Positions 10,251-17,993 of a stretch of DNA of 64,000 nucleotides are shown piece after piece (position 1 is the first letter of the stretch; each line of letters begins with the position of its first letter). The position numbers were made by a program, and so were the translations under genes. Source of the DNA: Metabacillus niabensis (GTDB lineage: Bacteria; Bacillota; Bacilli; Bacillales; Bacillaceae); assembly GCF_902829255.1 (NCBI RefSeq), contig NZ_CADEPK010000033.1:36983-100982 (forward strand), in the 5' to 3' direction. The notes under the pieces were generated by a model that made no database searches, had not been told where the DNA came from, and was given only the letters and a program-made list of their open reading frames with translations.

Positions 10251-10676
10251 ATGTCAAATAATAAGCAGATGCAAAATGTAGAAACGATTATGAAGGAAAT
10301 GCTTGAAATTCAACAAAAATCAAAAATGTTTGTCCAGCTCCTATCTGATCAGGAATCACTTTCACAAAATCAACTTATTTTGCTTCTTCAGCTCAAATTT
10401 GAAGGTGGAATGAAGCCAACAGAAATTGCTGACTTCTTTAATGTTACTCCTGGTGCAGTTACATCAATGTGCGATAAGCTAGAAAGCATGAACCTGGTGC
10501 AAAGAATAAGAGAAAAAGATGACAGACGTGTGGTCAAAATGATGCTAACAAATGCCGGTGAGGAGAAGGTAAAAAGCATTTTTTTAAAGTTTCCTAATGA
10601 AAAACTAACTGATATGACAAAGGTGCTTGTAGAGGTAAATAAATTAATGAGTACTATTTTCGAAGGGTCCAATTAA
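10251..10676 (+). CDS. MarR family transcriptional regulator
   Basis: The 141-residue protein has a winged helix with the MarR recognition region MKPTEIADFFNVTPGAVTSM followed by the wing RIREKDDRRVVKMMLT. The DDRR motif of the wing is typical of the family. It probably represses its own gene and the two genes downstream, because a matching palindrome occurs upstream of both transcription units. The ribosome binding site is weak. A hairpin with GGGTCC arms and a T run follows, so the downstream pair has its own promoter. Confidence 0.9.
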   Translation: MSNNKQMQNVETIMKEMLEIQQKSKMFVQLLSDQESLSQNQLILLLQLKFEGGMKPTEIADFFNVTPGAVTSMCDKLESMNLVQRIREKDDRRVVKMMLTNAGEEKVKSIFLKFPNEKLTDMTKVLVEVNKLMSTIFEGSN

Positions 10677-10693
10677 TTGGGTCCTATTTTTTT
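10664..10693 (+). terminator. Terminator after marR
   Basis: GGGTCCAATT/AATTGGGTCC can pair with two G-U wobbles and is followed by CTATTTTTTT. It overlaps the last codons of the gene. Confidence 0.7.
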
Positions 10694-10728
10694 GTCCCAA
10701 AATTCATCACGAGTGCTTTTCTAGGTTC

Positions 10729-10800
10729 TTGACAATTTAGCTGAAAATATACTTTAATAAATATATATTTTAATAACTAAAATATATATTTATTAAAGTA
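10729..10800 (+). promoter_or_regulatory. Promoter with 51-base palindrome (MarR operator, copy 2)
   Basis: TTGACA (10729-10734) and TTTAAT (10753-10758) are 18 bases apart. A perfect inverted repeat with 23-base arms and a 5-base spacer fills 10750-10800, covering the -10 box and the transcription start region. Its core, 10765-10785, repeats the operator found before marR. Confidence 0.7.
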
Positions 10801-10813
10801 AGGTGGTGACATA

Positions 10814-11476
10814 TTGAAAAAAGCAAAGCAATCATTACGAAGTATAACCTTTACAAGCGGTCGAATTAGAAATTTAAGTTCAGAATATGAAAAAGTAAAT
10901 ACTAGAGGGTCTGTTCGCTTTTGTCAGGAGATACACGTTACAGAGCTACCAACACACGGATATAGTTCATTTAATTATCACGTTATAGCAGACCGATTGA
11001 GTAGTACTGGTGTTTGTAACATCAAAAATAACTGTGGAATAGGAAAGCTAACAAGTGCAGGCACTATGAGATTAACAAAGGTGAGAATAAAAGAAGTCAA
11101 TTCTACAGGACAGCTGACGATCCAACATTCACTACAAGCAGACCAGATTAATATACTCGGAAAAGTTACTGCTAAGAAAATAAACACAAAAGCGTTTCAT
11201 TTAATATTGTCAGGTAAAAGTCAAATTGAACAGCTTCATGCAAATACAATCGAAGTACACTCTGAGAAAAAAACACTCTCATTACAAAAGAAACAATTAA
11301 TATGTGGAAAAATAACGGGAAACAACATTAACCTTTCTCATACATCAGCTAAAAACGTTGAAGGAGATGTGGTCACAATTGGTGAAAAATGTGTAATTGA
11401 AAAGTTAACTTTTAAAGAATCATACACCATTTCTCGCCATTCTACAGTTAAACAAATTATGAAGAGGAGCGACTGA
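10814..11476 (+). CDS. Polymer-forming (bactofilin-like) beta-strand repeat protein
   Basis: This 220-residue cytosolic protein lacks a signal peptide. It is built from short beta-strand units spaced about 16-20 residues apart, many ending in small-residue turns (LSSTGVCNIKNN, LTSAGTMRLTKV, VNSTGQLTIQHS, QINILGKVTAKK). This is the pattern of bactofilins and related right-handed beta-helix scaffold proteins. Family members polymerise and organise envelope or cell-shape functions; a role here is inference. It starts with TTG after AAGGTGGTGA. The next gene starts three bases after its stop, encodes a small membrane protein, and could anchor it. Confidence 0.6.
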   Translation: MKKAKQSLRSITFTSGRIRNLSSEYEKVNTRGSVRFCQEIHVTELPTHGYSSFNYHVIADRLSSTGVCNIKNNCGIGKLTSAGTMRLTKVRIKEVNSTGQLTIQHSLQADQINILGKVTAKKINTKAFHLILSGKSQIEQLHANTIEVHSEKKTLSLQKKQLICGKITGNNINLSHTSAKNVEGDVVTIGEKCVIEKLTFKESYTISRHSTVKQIMKRSD

Positions 11477-11478
11477 AA

Positions 11479-11760
11479 GTGAAAATCTTTAAAATGATAA
11501 AAGCCTTTTTATTCTCACTTTGCATCCCAGTGCTATCTGTTTTGTATATTGGATTAATAGTTAGCGCAATCGTTTCAATCCTTGCTGGTATTTTACGAAC
11601 AGTCGGTTATGAACAAATAAAATTGTCAATCTGGAAAGGCATTGAGCTCCCAGTCACTTTCAGCCTCCCGTTTTCATTTACTGTTTCATTTCTGCTTATA
11701 TATTTATCTATCTTCATCAAACGCTCAATCAACTATCTTGTAACTAACGTCCGCATTTAA
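11479..11760 (+). CDS. Small two-helix membrane protein
   Basis: The 93-residue product has two long hydrophobic segments (about residues 8-34 and 53-78) separated by a short polar loop, with basic residues at both ends. It begins with GTG behind GAAGAGGAG, which lies inside the end of the upstream gene, so the two are translationally coupled. No family is recognised. It may bring the bactofilin-like protein to the membrane (inference from gene order only). Confidence 0.7.
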   Translation: MKIFKMIKAFLFSLCIPVLSVLYIGLIVSAIVSILAGILRTVGYEQIKLSIWKGIELPVTFSLPFSFTVSFLLIYLSIFIKRSINYLVTNVRI

Positions 11761-11769
11761 TATACAAAG

Positions 11770-11812
11770 AAAAGAACCTAAAGTAGCATCATCGCTTTTT
11801 TAGGTTCCTTTC
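11770..11812. terminator. Bidirectional terminator
   Basis: AAAGAACCTAAA and TTTAGGTTCCTTT form a stem between convergent transcription units, with A/T runs on both sides. Confidence 0.7.
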
Positions 11813-11817
11813 ATCAT

Positions 11818-13410
11818 TTATCCTTGTAGATCTCGTTTGTTATAACCAATTACTCCAAAACACATACCGACCATAGCAAGACATAATAAAACCGTAATAC
11901 TTAAAGCATCGAATTCCTCAACAGGTAGCTGAGGAATATGACCGAATGGTGATAATGCCTTTAACCACTCAGGTAATTTCATGATTCCACCAAGATATAC
12001 GACAAAAAATGAATACCCTAGATATAACCATATAAAACTAGTAAACTTCGGCGCGAAACCAATGAAAAATATAGTTATTCCAATTAATACTGCTATTGCA
12101 GGTAGATACACAATTCCAGCAGTAGCCATTGTAGAAAATGAAATTATCTCTTCTGTAACTGATGCTGCAGATAGCCATAACCCGAAAATAGATACAATTA
12201 ACATAAAAGCACTGAAAAAAAGTGCGATAAACAAATAACTTACAATTACTCTTGTTCGGGAAACGGCATGTGATATAAAGTGTTCAACACGATTTGCCTT
12301 TTCCTCACCCTTCATCTTTAAAATAAATAACAATGGTGGAATCGTACAAATCATTGAAATAACGGACATAAGCATCGACAAAAATTGTTCTGTTAGCGAT
12401 TTACCCTTTACTGCTGATAATAGTTGCCGTATCGTTTCATTTTCAGAAAAAAAGGATTCTAGATCACCAAAAACAGATCCATATGATGCTCCTAAAACAA
12501 ACGTACCAATTGTCCATGCAATAATACTTGTACGTTGCAGTCTTAATGCAAGTCCTAATGGTCCCTTAAGAAAACGAGAGGCACTTGTTCTACCTAGCTT
12601 CGAAGGTATTAACCCTGATTCCAAATCACGAACAGACTGCAAAACGAACGAGAAAACGATTAGAACAATTGAAAATCCCAACAATAATAAAACAGGCCAC
12701 CATTGATTACTTACATACACTTCCGTCCTTACAACCCAACCGAACGGTGATAACCAAGAAAGCATTTCGTTCCTAACATCACCTATCGCCCGAACAAGAT
12801 ACGATAAAAGTAAAATAGAAATCGACAACCCAACAGTTCCTCTCGCACTTTCCATAAACTGAGCGGACAACAAAGTAACCGCAGTGAAAAAAATGCCAGT
12901 CGCACCTAAAGCAGTACCATATAGTAACGAACCTTGTAAATCAATGCTATCAATCTGTAAAGTCGCTAAACCAAAGCCAATTAAAAGAGCTAACCCTACA
13001 AACACACCAGAAAAAGCAAAAATAGCTGCACCAATATTTGCCAAACGACCAACAGGATGCGAACGAACTAATTCTAGCCTTCCCTCCTCTTCATCAGCTC
13101 GAGTGTGGTAAGTAGTGAGTAAAATACTCATAATGCCAACAACGATTGCAGTAAAAAGTAACATTTGATGAGCCATCATTGGACCTGCTGTATAATTGTC
13201 TAATCCAAAGCCAGGTCCAACCATTGCAATCATTGCAGGATTTTTCATCGTTTCAGCAATTGCCTGTCTTTCATTTTCTGTCTGATACAGGTCTGTAAAG
13301 GCATTTGCAGTAAGAATAGTTATGAATAATAAAGCTAGTAGCCAAATCGGTAATCTTATCCGTTCACGACGAAGAATAAAAAGAAAAAGCTTACCCGTAT
13401 GTTGAAGCAT
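11818..13410 (-). CDS. ABC exporter permease, TetV/tetronasin-resistance type
   Basis: About 530 residues with some twelve hydrophobic helices in two halves, as in large ABC-2 type exporter permeases of antibiotic-resistance systems. The family feature EEEGRLELVRSHPVGR follows helix two, and a similar EEKANRVEHFISHAVSRTR occurs in the second half. The ATG at 13410 is preferred over a longer start because AAAGGAGGG lies ten bases before it. That gives a four-base gap from the stop of the ATPase gene, so the two form an operon. It likely exports a hydrophobic drug or peptide. Confidence 0.87.
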   Translation of the reverse strand: MLQHTGKLFLFILRRERIRLPIWLLALLFITILTANAFTDLYQTENERQAIAETMKNPAMIAMVGPGFGLDNYTAGPMMAHQMLLFTAIVVGIMSILLTTYHTRADEEEGRLELVRSHPVGRLANIGAAIFAFSGVFVGLALLIGFGLATLQIDSIDLQGSLLYGTALGATGIFFTAVTLLSAQFMESARGTVGLSISILLLSYLVRAIGDVRNEMLSWLSPFGWVVRTEVYVSNQWWPVLLLLGFSIVLIVFSFVLQSVRDLESGLIPSKLGRTSASRFLKGPLGLALRLQRTSIIAWTIGTFVLGASYGSVFGDLESFFSENETIRQLLSAVKGKSLTEQFLSMLMSVISMICTIPPLLFILKMKGEEKANRVEHFISHAVSRTRVIVSYLFIALFFSAFMLIVSIFGLWLSAASVTEEIISFSTMATAGIVYLPAIAVLIGITIFFIGFAPKFTSFIWLYLGYSFFVVYLGGIMKLPEWLKALSPFGHIPQLPVEEFDALSITVLLCLAMVGMCFGVIGYNKRDLQG

Positions 13411-13414
13411 CTTT

Positions 13415-14308
13415 TTAATTCCCTCCTTTATTCGTTTCATAATGGCGCATAAATAAATCCTCTAATGTAGGAGGTGAACTCTCCAATTTCAATATCCCAA
13501 ATTGGCTAATGTATTTCATTAATTCATCTAAATACTGTGAATCTACTTGCATGGAAATGGTATGGTCACCTTTTCTTTCTATGTGATGAACACCTTCTAA
13601 CTCTGTTAATAACTGGATTGGTTGCTTCGTTGCAACAAGTAGGTTCGTTCTTGTTAAATGACGTAATTCATTCAATGTTCCAGTCTCGATTATTTCTCCA
13701 TGTCGGATAATACCAATCTTGTCACATAGCGTCTCTACTTCTGATAGAATATGACTTGAAAGTAAGACACTTCTCCCTTCATCCTTCACCTGTAAAACAG
13801 CTTCTTGAAAAACCCTTTCCATTAAAGGGTCTAAGCCCGAAGTTGGCTCATCTAAAATAAATAACTTTGCATTAGAGGCAAATGCAGCAACTAACGCAAC
13901 TTTTTGCCGATTACCCTTGGAATATGTTCTACATTTTTTAGATGGGTCTAGTTGAAACTTTTCAATATATTCGTCACGTTTCCTATTGTTCTTTTCTCCT
14001 CGCAATCTCATAAATAAATCGATCACCTCTCCTCCTGTTAAATTTGGCCAAAGATTAACATCCCCTGGTACATATGCAAGATGCTTATGAATATCAACCG
14101 CATCTCTCCAGACATCCTTCCCGAAAATTTTTGCTTCTCCTTCTGTCGCTTTCAATATCCCTAATAGTATTTTAATTGTTGTAGATTTCCCTGCTCCGTT
14201 CGGACCGATAAAACCATATATCTCACCATTTTCTACTTGCATACTTAGTCCGTTTAAAACTTGCACCTTCCCAAACTTCTTTTTTAAATTTGTAACGTAG
14301 ACGATCAA
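13415..14308 (-). CDS. ABC exporter ATP-binding protein
   Basis: The 297-residue ATPase has Walker A (GPNGAGKST, about residue 36), the Q-loop, the signature variant YSKGNRQKV, Walker B (LFILDEPTSGLDP) and the H-loop (LLSSHIL). The C-terminal extension of about 80 residues is typical of drug-exporter ATPases. It starts with TTG after AGGGGGAGGAA. It pairs with the permease immediately downstream and is divergent from a TetR gene; inverted repeats between the two suggest repression by that TetR. Confidence 0.93.
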   Translation of the reverse strand: MIVYVTNLKKKFGKVQVLNGLSMQVENGEIYGFIGPNGAGKSTTIKILLGILKATEGEAKIFGKDVWRDAVDIHKHLAYVPGDVNLWPNLTGGEVIDLFMRLRGEKNNRKRDEYIEKFQLDPSKKCRTYSKGNRQKVALVAAFASNAKLFILDEPTSGLDPLMERVFQEAVLQVKDEGRSVLLSSHILSEVETLCDKIGIIRHGEIIETGTLNELRHLTRTNLLVATKQPIQLLTELEGVHHIERKGDHTISMQVDSQYLDELMKYISQFGILKLESSPPTLEDLFMRHYETNKGGN

Positions 14309-14365
14309 TTTATATTCCTCCCCCTTAATATAAGTAACTCTAATTTTGAAATATTTTAATCATAT

Positions 14366-14414
14366 TAGTTCATAATATACAAAAGAATTGCCTTTGACAA
14401 TAATTTATGAACTA
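14366..14414. promoter_or_regulatory. Probable TetR operator and divergent promoters
   Basis: TAGTTCATAA (14366-14375) and its inverse TTATGAACTA (14405-14414) lie in the intergenic region. A TTGACA for the rightward gene sits between them at 14394-14399. The arms are far apart, so two dimers may bind. Confidence 0.5.
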
Positions 14415-14467
14415 TATTAATTGTTTTATTACATTTTTTTCATTAAAATATAAATGAGGTGAATCAC

Positions 14468-15058
14468 ATGGACGGATTTCAACGACGAAGAGAACAGAAA
14501 AAACTTGATATTTTAAAAGCGGCACTCTCGTTATTCTTGGAATACGGTATTCAAAAGGTTTCGATTAGTGAAATAGCAAAAAAAGCGAATGTCTCACAAG
14601 TAACGATTTATAATTACTTTGAAAATAAACATACACTTATCAATGAGGTAATGATTTATTTTATAGATACAGCAATTAATGATTTTCAGAAAACTGTAAC
14701 TGCCAATATCTCCTTTCCTGAAAAAATAAAAACCATTTTATTTAATAAGGGGGAAATTGCAAATCAAATTCATGAAGAGTTTTATCAATATTTGATGAAC
14801 GAATATACAACGGAAGGAAATTATATTGAAGAGATTTATGTTAAGAAGACAATTCCATTATTTACTGACCTAATAAAAGAAGGGAAAGAACAGGGCTATG
14901 TTGACCCTAACACATCAGATGAAGCGATTATGTTTTATATCAAGATGTTGAAGGAATATATTCAACGTGATGATGTTTATTCAAAAGTCTTGCCTTTAAC
15001 AGAGGATATCACGAAAATTTTCTTTTATGGCATAATGGGACAAAACATAAAGGAATAG
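14468..15058 (+). CDS. TetR family transcriptional regulator
   Basis: The N-terminal helix-turn-helix is typical: ILKAALSLFLEYGIQKVSIS, then EIAKKANVSQVTIYNYFENK at about residues 33-52. The remaining all-helical domain would bind a ligand. ATG at 14468 is chosen because GAGGTG lies six bases upstream; a GTG nine bases earlier falls within that site. It is divergent from the ABC exporter genes and most likely represses them until the exported compound or a mimic binds. Confidence 0.9.
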   Translation: MDGFQRRREQKKLDILKAALSLFLEYGIQKVSISEIAKKANVSQVTIYNYFENKHTLINEVMIYFIDTAINDFQKTVTANISFPEKIKTILFNKGEIANQIHEEFYQYLMNEYTTEGNYIEEIYVKKTIPLFTDLIKEGKEQGYVDPNTSDEAIMFYIKMLKEYIQRDDVYSKVLPLTEDITKIFFYGIMGQNIKE

Positions 15059-15080
15059 AGGCTGATACAAATCAGCCTCT
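15057..15080. terminator. Hairpin between tetR and sipW
   Basis: Perfect ten-base arms AGAGGCTGAT/ATCAGCCTCT with loop ACAA overlap the tetR stop codon. The T run is poor, so it may be a weak convergent terminator. Confidence 0.55.
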
Positions 15081-15094
15081 TCACATATTAGAAA

Positions 15095-15658
15095 TCACTC
15101 CTTTTCTAATAGAACATGCTTCCTTTCTAATTCCCTTATCGTTTTCCAAATCGTAACGATTGAGTAGCCTAGCATTAGAACTCCAGGTATAATCATAAAT
15201 AAGACACTTCCGTTCGCTGTTTGCGTGAAATTAATGAGATAACCTAGATATGGAATCATAAACCCTCCATATTTTGCGATAACATTTTCTGCTAGGACAG
15301 GATTTGAGTCAGCTGAATTGTTATTGTCCCCCTTTGTTTCATAACGGACAGCTTGTTCTGTTGCTAACACATCTGTAATTCTATGAGTTATTAGTCTTTC
15401 CTCATCCAAATAAGTAATAATATCCCCTGCTTTTAGGCTAGAACGTTCCGCTTCATCCAGTGATTTCACAGCAATAACAGAACCTGTTAATATCGTAGGC
15501 TCCATAGATCCTGATAAGACGGTTTTAATCTGATAACCGAATATTTGTGGCTCACCATTCGTTAGTTTAGTAGAGAGGACGATCCCTGCTATACTTACTA
15601 ACAAAATAAGTAGGATACTTGTAACCATTCGATTTACCCATTTCATCATCTGTTTCAC
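15095..15658 (-). CDS. sipW: Type I signal peptidase, SipW (ER-type)
   Basis: The 187-residue membrane protease has an N-terminal helix, the catalytic Ser51 in SGSMEPT, and His92 in LITHRI where ordinary bacterial type I peptidases have Lys. That Ser/His arrangement defines the ER-type SipW group. Two C-terminal helices follow. SipW removes signal peptides from TasA and TapA-like matrix proteins in Bacillus. It is the last gene of a four-gene unit; its GTG start is three bases after the preceding stop, and its GGAGGAGG site lies within the Glu-rich end of that gene, so translation is coupled. Confidence 0.93.
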   Translation of the reverse strand: MKQMMKWVNRMVTSILLILLVSIAGIVLSTKLTNGEPQIFGYQIKTVLSGSMEPTILTGSVIAVKSLDEAERSSLKAGDIITYLDEERLITHRITDVLATEQAVRYETKGDNNNSADSNPVLAENVIAKYGGFMIPYLGYLINFTQTANGSVLFMIIPGVLMLGYSIVTIWKTIRELERKHVLLEKE

Positions 15659-15661
15659 TGT

Positions 15662-15922
15662 TTATTCCTCCTCCTTATCTTCTAATAATAGCTCGTTCTC
15701 TTCCATTTCCAATTCTGTTCCGTGCCCATCGGCATCATCTATATCTGCCCAGCTTCCAACTGTTATCCCAATGCTCGCTTCGTTTTCGTCACGATAGTAT
15801 GAATATGTATTTGAAGTGAGAAGGCCGATAGCCATGACAAGAGAATAGCCAAGAAAAATGAGTTGAATTCCGCTTGTAAGATGTTTCTTTTGCTTCGTTT
15901 GCTTTTTAAGCCAGAACATCAT
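15662..15922 (-). CDS. Small SipW-type secreted protein (TapA-like position)
   Basis: This 86-residue product has a hydrophobic segment (residues 20-37) followed by TYSYYRDENEASIGITVGSW. That resembles the SipW-cognate signal region (AYFSD...TNTFTAGTL) found after the cleavage site of TasA-like proteins. The mature part would be about 50 residues and very acidic, ending in poly-Glu. It sits between the second TasA-like gene and sipW. It may be a short matrix accessory protein comparable in position to TapA, but the sequence similarity is limited to the N-terminus. Confidence 0.6.
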   Translation of the reverse strand: MMFWLKKQTKQKKHLTSGIQLIFLGYSLVMAIGLLTSNTYSYYRDENEASIGITVGSWADIDDADGHGTELEMEENELLLEDKEEE

Positions 15923-15955
15923 ACCTTCACTCCTCTCTATGCTGCCATGTCATTT

Positions 15956-16519
15956 TTAAAAATCAGAATCTCCATCTCGTTGGACAGCTTCAAATTCCCA
16001 TTTTAGCTTTAACTCATCCTCCTGAAAGTGATTTTGATTTTGCCCATTATCAACAAATTTAATACGAACTGCATATTTCTCTACTTTGCCTTCAGATGGA
16101 AATTCATCGCTCACCTTTATCGGCTCTCCCGATAGCTCTGATAATTTCTTTTGTATGACTACATTTTTTCGCTCATTCACTTTATAAATATACTCAACAA
16201 CAAGATGATCACCTAAATCATCACCATTATTAGGATCCCCTTTGTCAATCACCTCGTAGGAGGAGTGAAGGAGTATTTCCTTCATATCGACACTCCCATC
16301 ATTTGTCAGCTCAAAATTGCCATGAACCGTATCACCCGGCACTAACCCTTTGACATCAATAATCGTTGGTTTATTAATCCCAAGCTCAAGCACACCTGTC
16401 GTAAACGTATTGGTTGTCGGCTCCTTATCTTGAAAATACGCTGTTGTTCCTTCACTAATAAGACCTAGTCCACATAAGGCAATAGCAACGCTTGTTAAAA
16501 GTTTTCCTTTTACACCCAT
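15956..16519 (-). CDS. TasA/CalY (camelysin) family matrix protein, second copy
   Basis: The 187-residue secreted protein has a SipW-type signal (GTTAYFQDKEPTTNTFTTGV) and the family core LVPGDTVHGNFELTNDGSVD. It ends in the conserved QNQNHFQEDELKLKWEFEA block. TasA-family proteins assemble into extracellular amyloid-like fibres or act as camelysin-like surface proteins. AGGAGGAG precedes the ATG. The related gene upstream is separated by 164 bases holding two hairpins, so the two copies may be expressed at different levels. Confidence 0.88.
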   Translation of the reverse strand: MGVKGKLLTSVAIALCGLGLISEGTTAYFQDKEPTTNTFTTGVLELGINKPTIIDVKGLVPGDTVHGNFELTNDGSVDMKEILLHSSYEVIDKGDPNNGDDLGDHLVVEYIYKVNERKNVVIQKKLSELSGEPIKVSDEFPSEGKVEKYAVRIKFVDNGQNQNHFQEDELKLKWEFEAVQRDGDSDF

Positions 16520-16557
16520 ACGTTCTCCTCCTAAATAATCCTTATTGACGTTATAGT

Positions 16558-16661
16558 ATAAGCCGCTAAGGAATTGAAGAGACTGTTTCTTCCATTTCTT
16601 AGTGGCTTATCGCAATAGCAGGCAGCATTTTATAACAGTGGAGGGGGAGGTTCCCCCTCAT
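16558..16661 (-). other. Two hairpins between the TasA-like genes
   Basis: A long imperfect stem (ATAAGCCGCTAAG pairing with CTTAGTGGCTTAT, 16558-16610) and a GC-rich stem GAGGGG/CCCCTC (about 16641-16661) lie in the spacer. Neither has a T run, so they may set mRNA stability or partial termination rather than full termination. Confidence 0.5.
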
Positions 16662-16683
16662 CGATTCAAAAAGAATTTATCAA

Positions 16684-17265
16684 TTATCTTGCCTCGAAAG
16701 ACCAGTTAAGCTTTAATTTATCCCCTTGGAACTGGTTTTGATCCTCTCCATTGTCAACAAATTCAAATTCAACATACATTGTGTCCTTTGTTCCAGCTGG
16801 AAGTCCACTAATCTCATTATCAAAACCAATTACCTTCTTTTCTACCGCATCTGGTGTCATTTGCTGTAAATCATAGAGAGTAGTAGAGAAAATGATATCG
16901 TTAGGTCCAGTTTCTTCAGATTTATCACTGTTTTCTAGGAAGTTAACACGAATATGTTTACCGAAATCATCTGTATTATCGCCCTTTGCATCTTCAACCT
17001 GATAGCTAGTTGATAATAGTACTTGTGTAATATCAAGTGAGCCGTTATTGACTAAATCAAATGAACGAATCATCCAGTTCCCCGGACTTAAATCCTCAAC
17101 ATCAATAACTACCTCTGGGTCTACAGAAAGATCTATTGTTCCTGCTGCAAACGTATTAGTCGTTGCAACTGTATCACTAAAATACGCATATGTTCCGCCA
17201 CCAATTAATCCTAAGCCTAAAACAGCCGTTGCTACACCTGTTACAATATTTTTCTTAATACTCAA
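16684..17265 (-). CDS. TasA/CalY (camelysin) family matrix protein, first copy
   Basis: The 193-residue protein has a signal peptide followed by GTYAYFSDTVATTNTFAAGT, the classic SipW-dependent processing region. The core LSPGNWMIRSFDLVNNGSLD is followed by a C-terminal QNQFQGDKLKLNWSFEA block shared with the downstream copy. It begins with TTG after AGGAGGAG. As the first gene of the matrix unit, it is preceded by a 728-base gene-free region, long enough for extensive control, with candidate SinR-type GTTCTTT boxes. Confidence 0.9.
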   Translation of the reverse strand: MSIKKNIVTGVATAVLGLGLIGGGTYAYFSDTVATTNTFAAGTIDLSVDPEVVIDVEDLSPGNWMIRSFDLVNNGSLDITQVLLSTSYQVEDAKGDNTDDFGKHIRVNFLENSDKSEETGPNDIIFSTTLYDLQQMTPDAVEKKVIGFDNEISGLPAGTKDTMYVEFEFVDNGEDQNQFQGDKLKLNWSFEAR

Positions 17266-17993
17266 TGTTTTCTCCTCCTAGAAATTTGGTTACCAAATCC
17301 ATTGCCAACTCTACTATCATTGTTTACTAGAATAGTAAAAGAGTTATCTTCTCCTCCCTTCCACACCTTTACGAATCGACGAACAACTCACATGAAGTAT
17401 AGAAAATTTAAAGGTAACTAGAAAAACCGTAAAACACGACATAATTTCGTTAAAAAGAACAATTATCTCTCATTTCCTTCTTTTTCCTCGTCAAAACTCA
17501 GCTTTCGGAATTTTTCGTTAATTTTCCGTAAAGAAAAATATGCAAATTTACGTATGATTTACAAAAATTTTGTAGATTTTTCTCACAAGCTATCCTGAAC
17601 AAATCTAGTAATCTCAAGATATTTAATACGTATTGAATTCGAAATAAATACTAGTTTCTCACATTAATAAATGAGGTTTCCTTTAACATAGACTTCATAA
17701 TTCCCTTAATCTTTTTTAGTACTATTTCGTTACTATTTTTGCATTACTTTTACCCTTCTCTTCTATTTTATTACAGTGTGTAGACTCATTTTTCATTCTT
17801 TAGACTTACCCTTCTCACATAATTTTCCCTTTTTGTTCTTTAAAACAGCCACTTTTAGCTTATTTTTTCTCACATTTAATAAATTTACTTTTGCTTAACA
17901 GAATTTTTATAGTAAACTGATACCTTTTTCATGTAGAACAAGTTTCATAGATTTGTACATCGTTACTAATCAAAATTTGGAGGGAAAACGGGA
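17266..17993. promoter_or_regulatory. Long divergent regulatory region between the matrix unit and phoX
   Basis: No gene is visible in this AT-rich stretch. It must hold the promoters of both divergent units. SinR-like heptamers occur as GTTCTTT at 17835-17841 and inverted (AAAGAAC) at 17454-17460. TTCTCAC is repeated several times. Direct SinR control is inference only. Confidence 0.45.
17884..17911 (+). promoter_or_regulatory. PhoP-type binding repeats upstream of phoX
   Basis: TTTACT, TTAACA and TTTATA occur with exactly five bases between successive hexamers (11-base period). This matches the TT(A/C/T)A(C/T)A direct repeats bound by PhoP in Bacillus, and fits induction on phosphate starvation. 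Confidence 0.65.

Noticed and set aside
10750..10800. Insertion-sequence end or transposon terminal repeat
   Set aside because: The palindrome sits in a promoter, shares its core with another promoter, and there is no transposase or target duplication.
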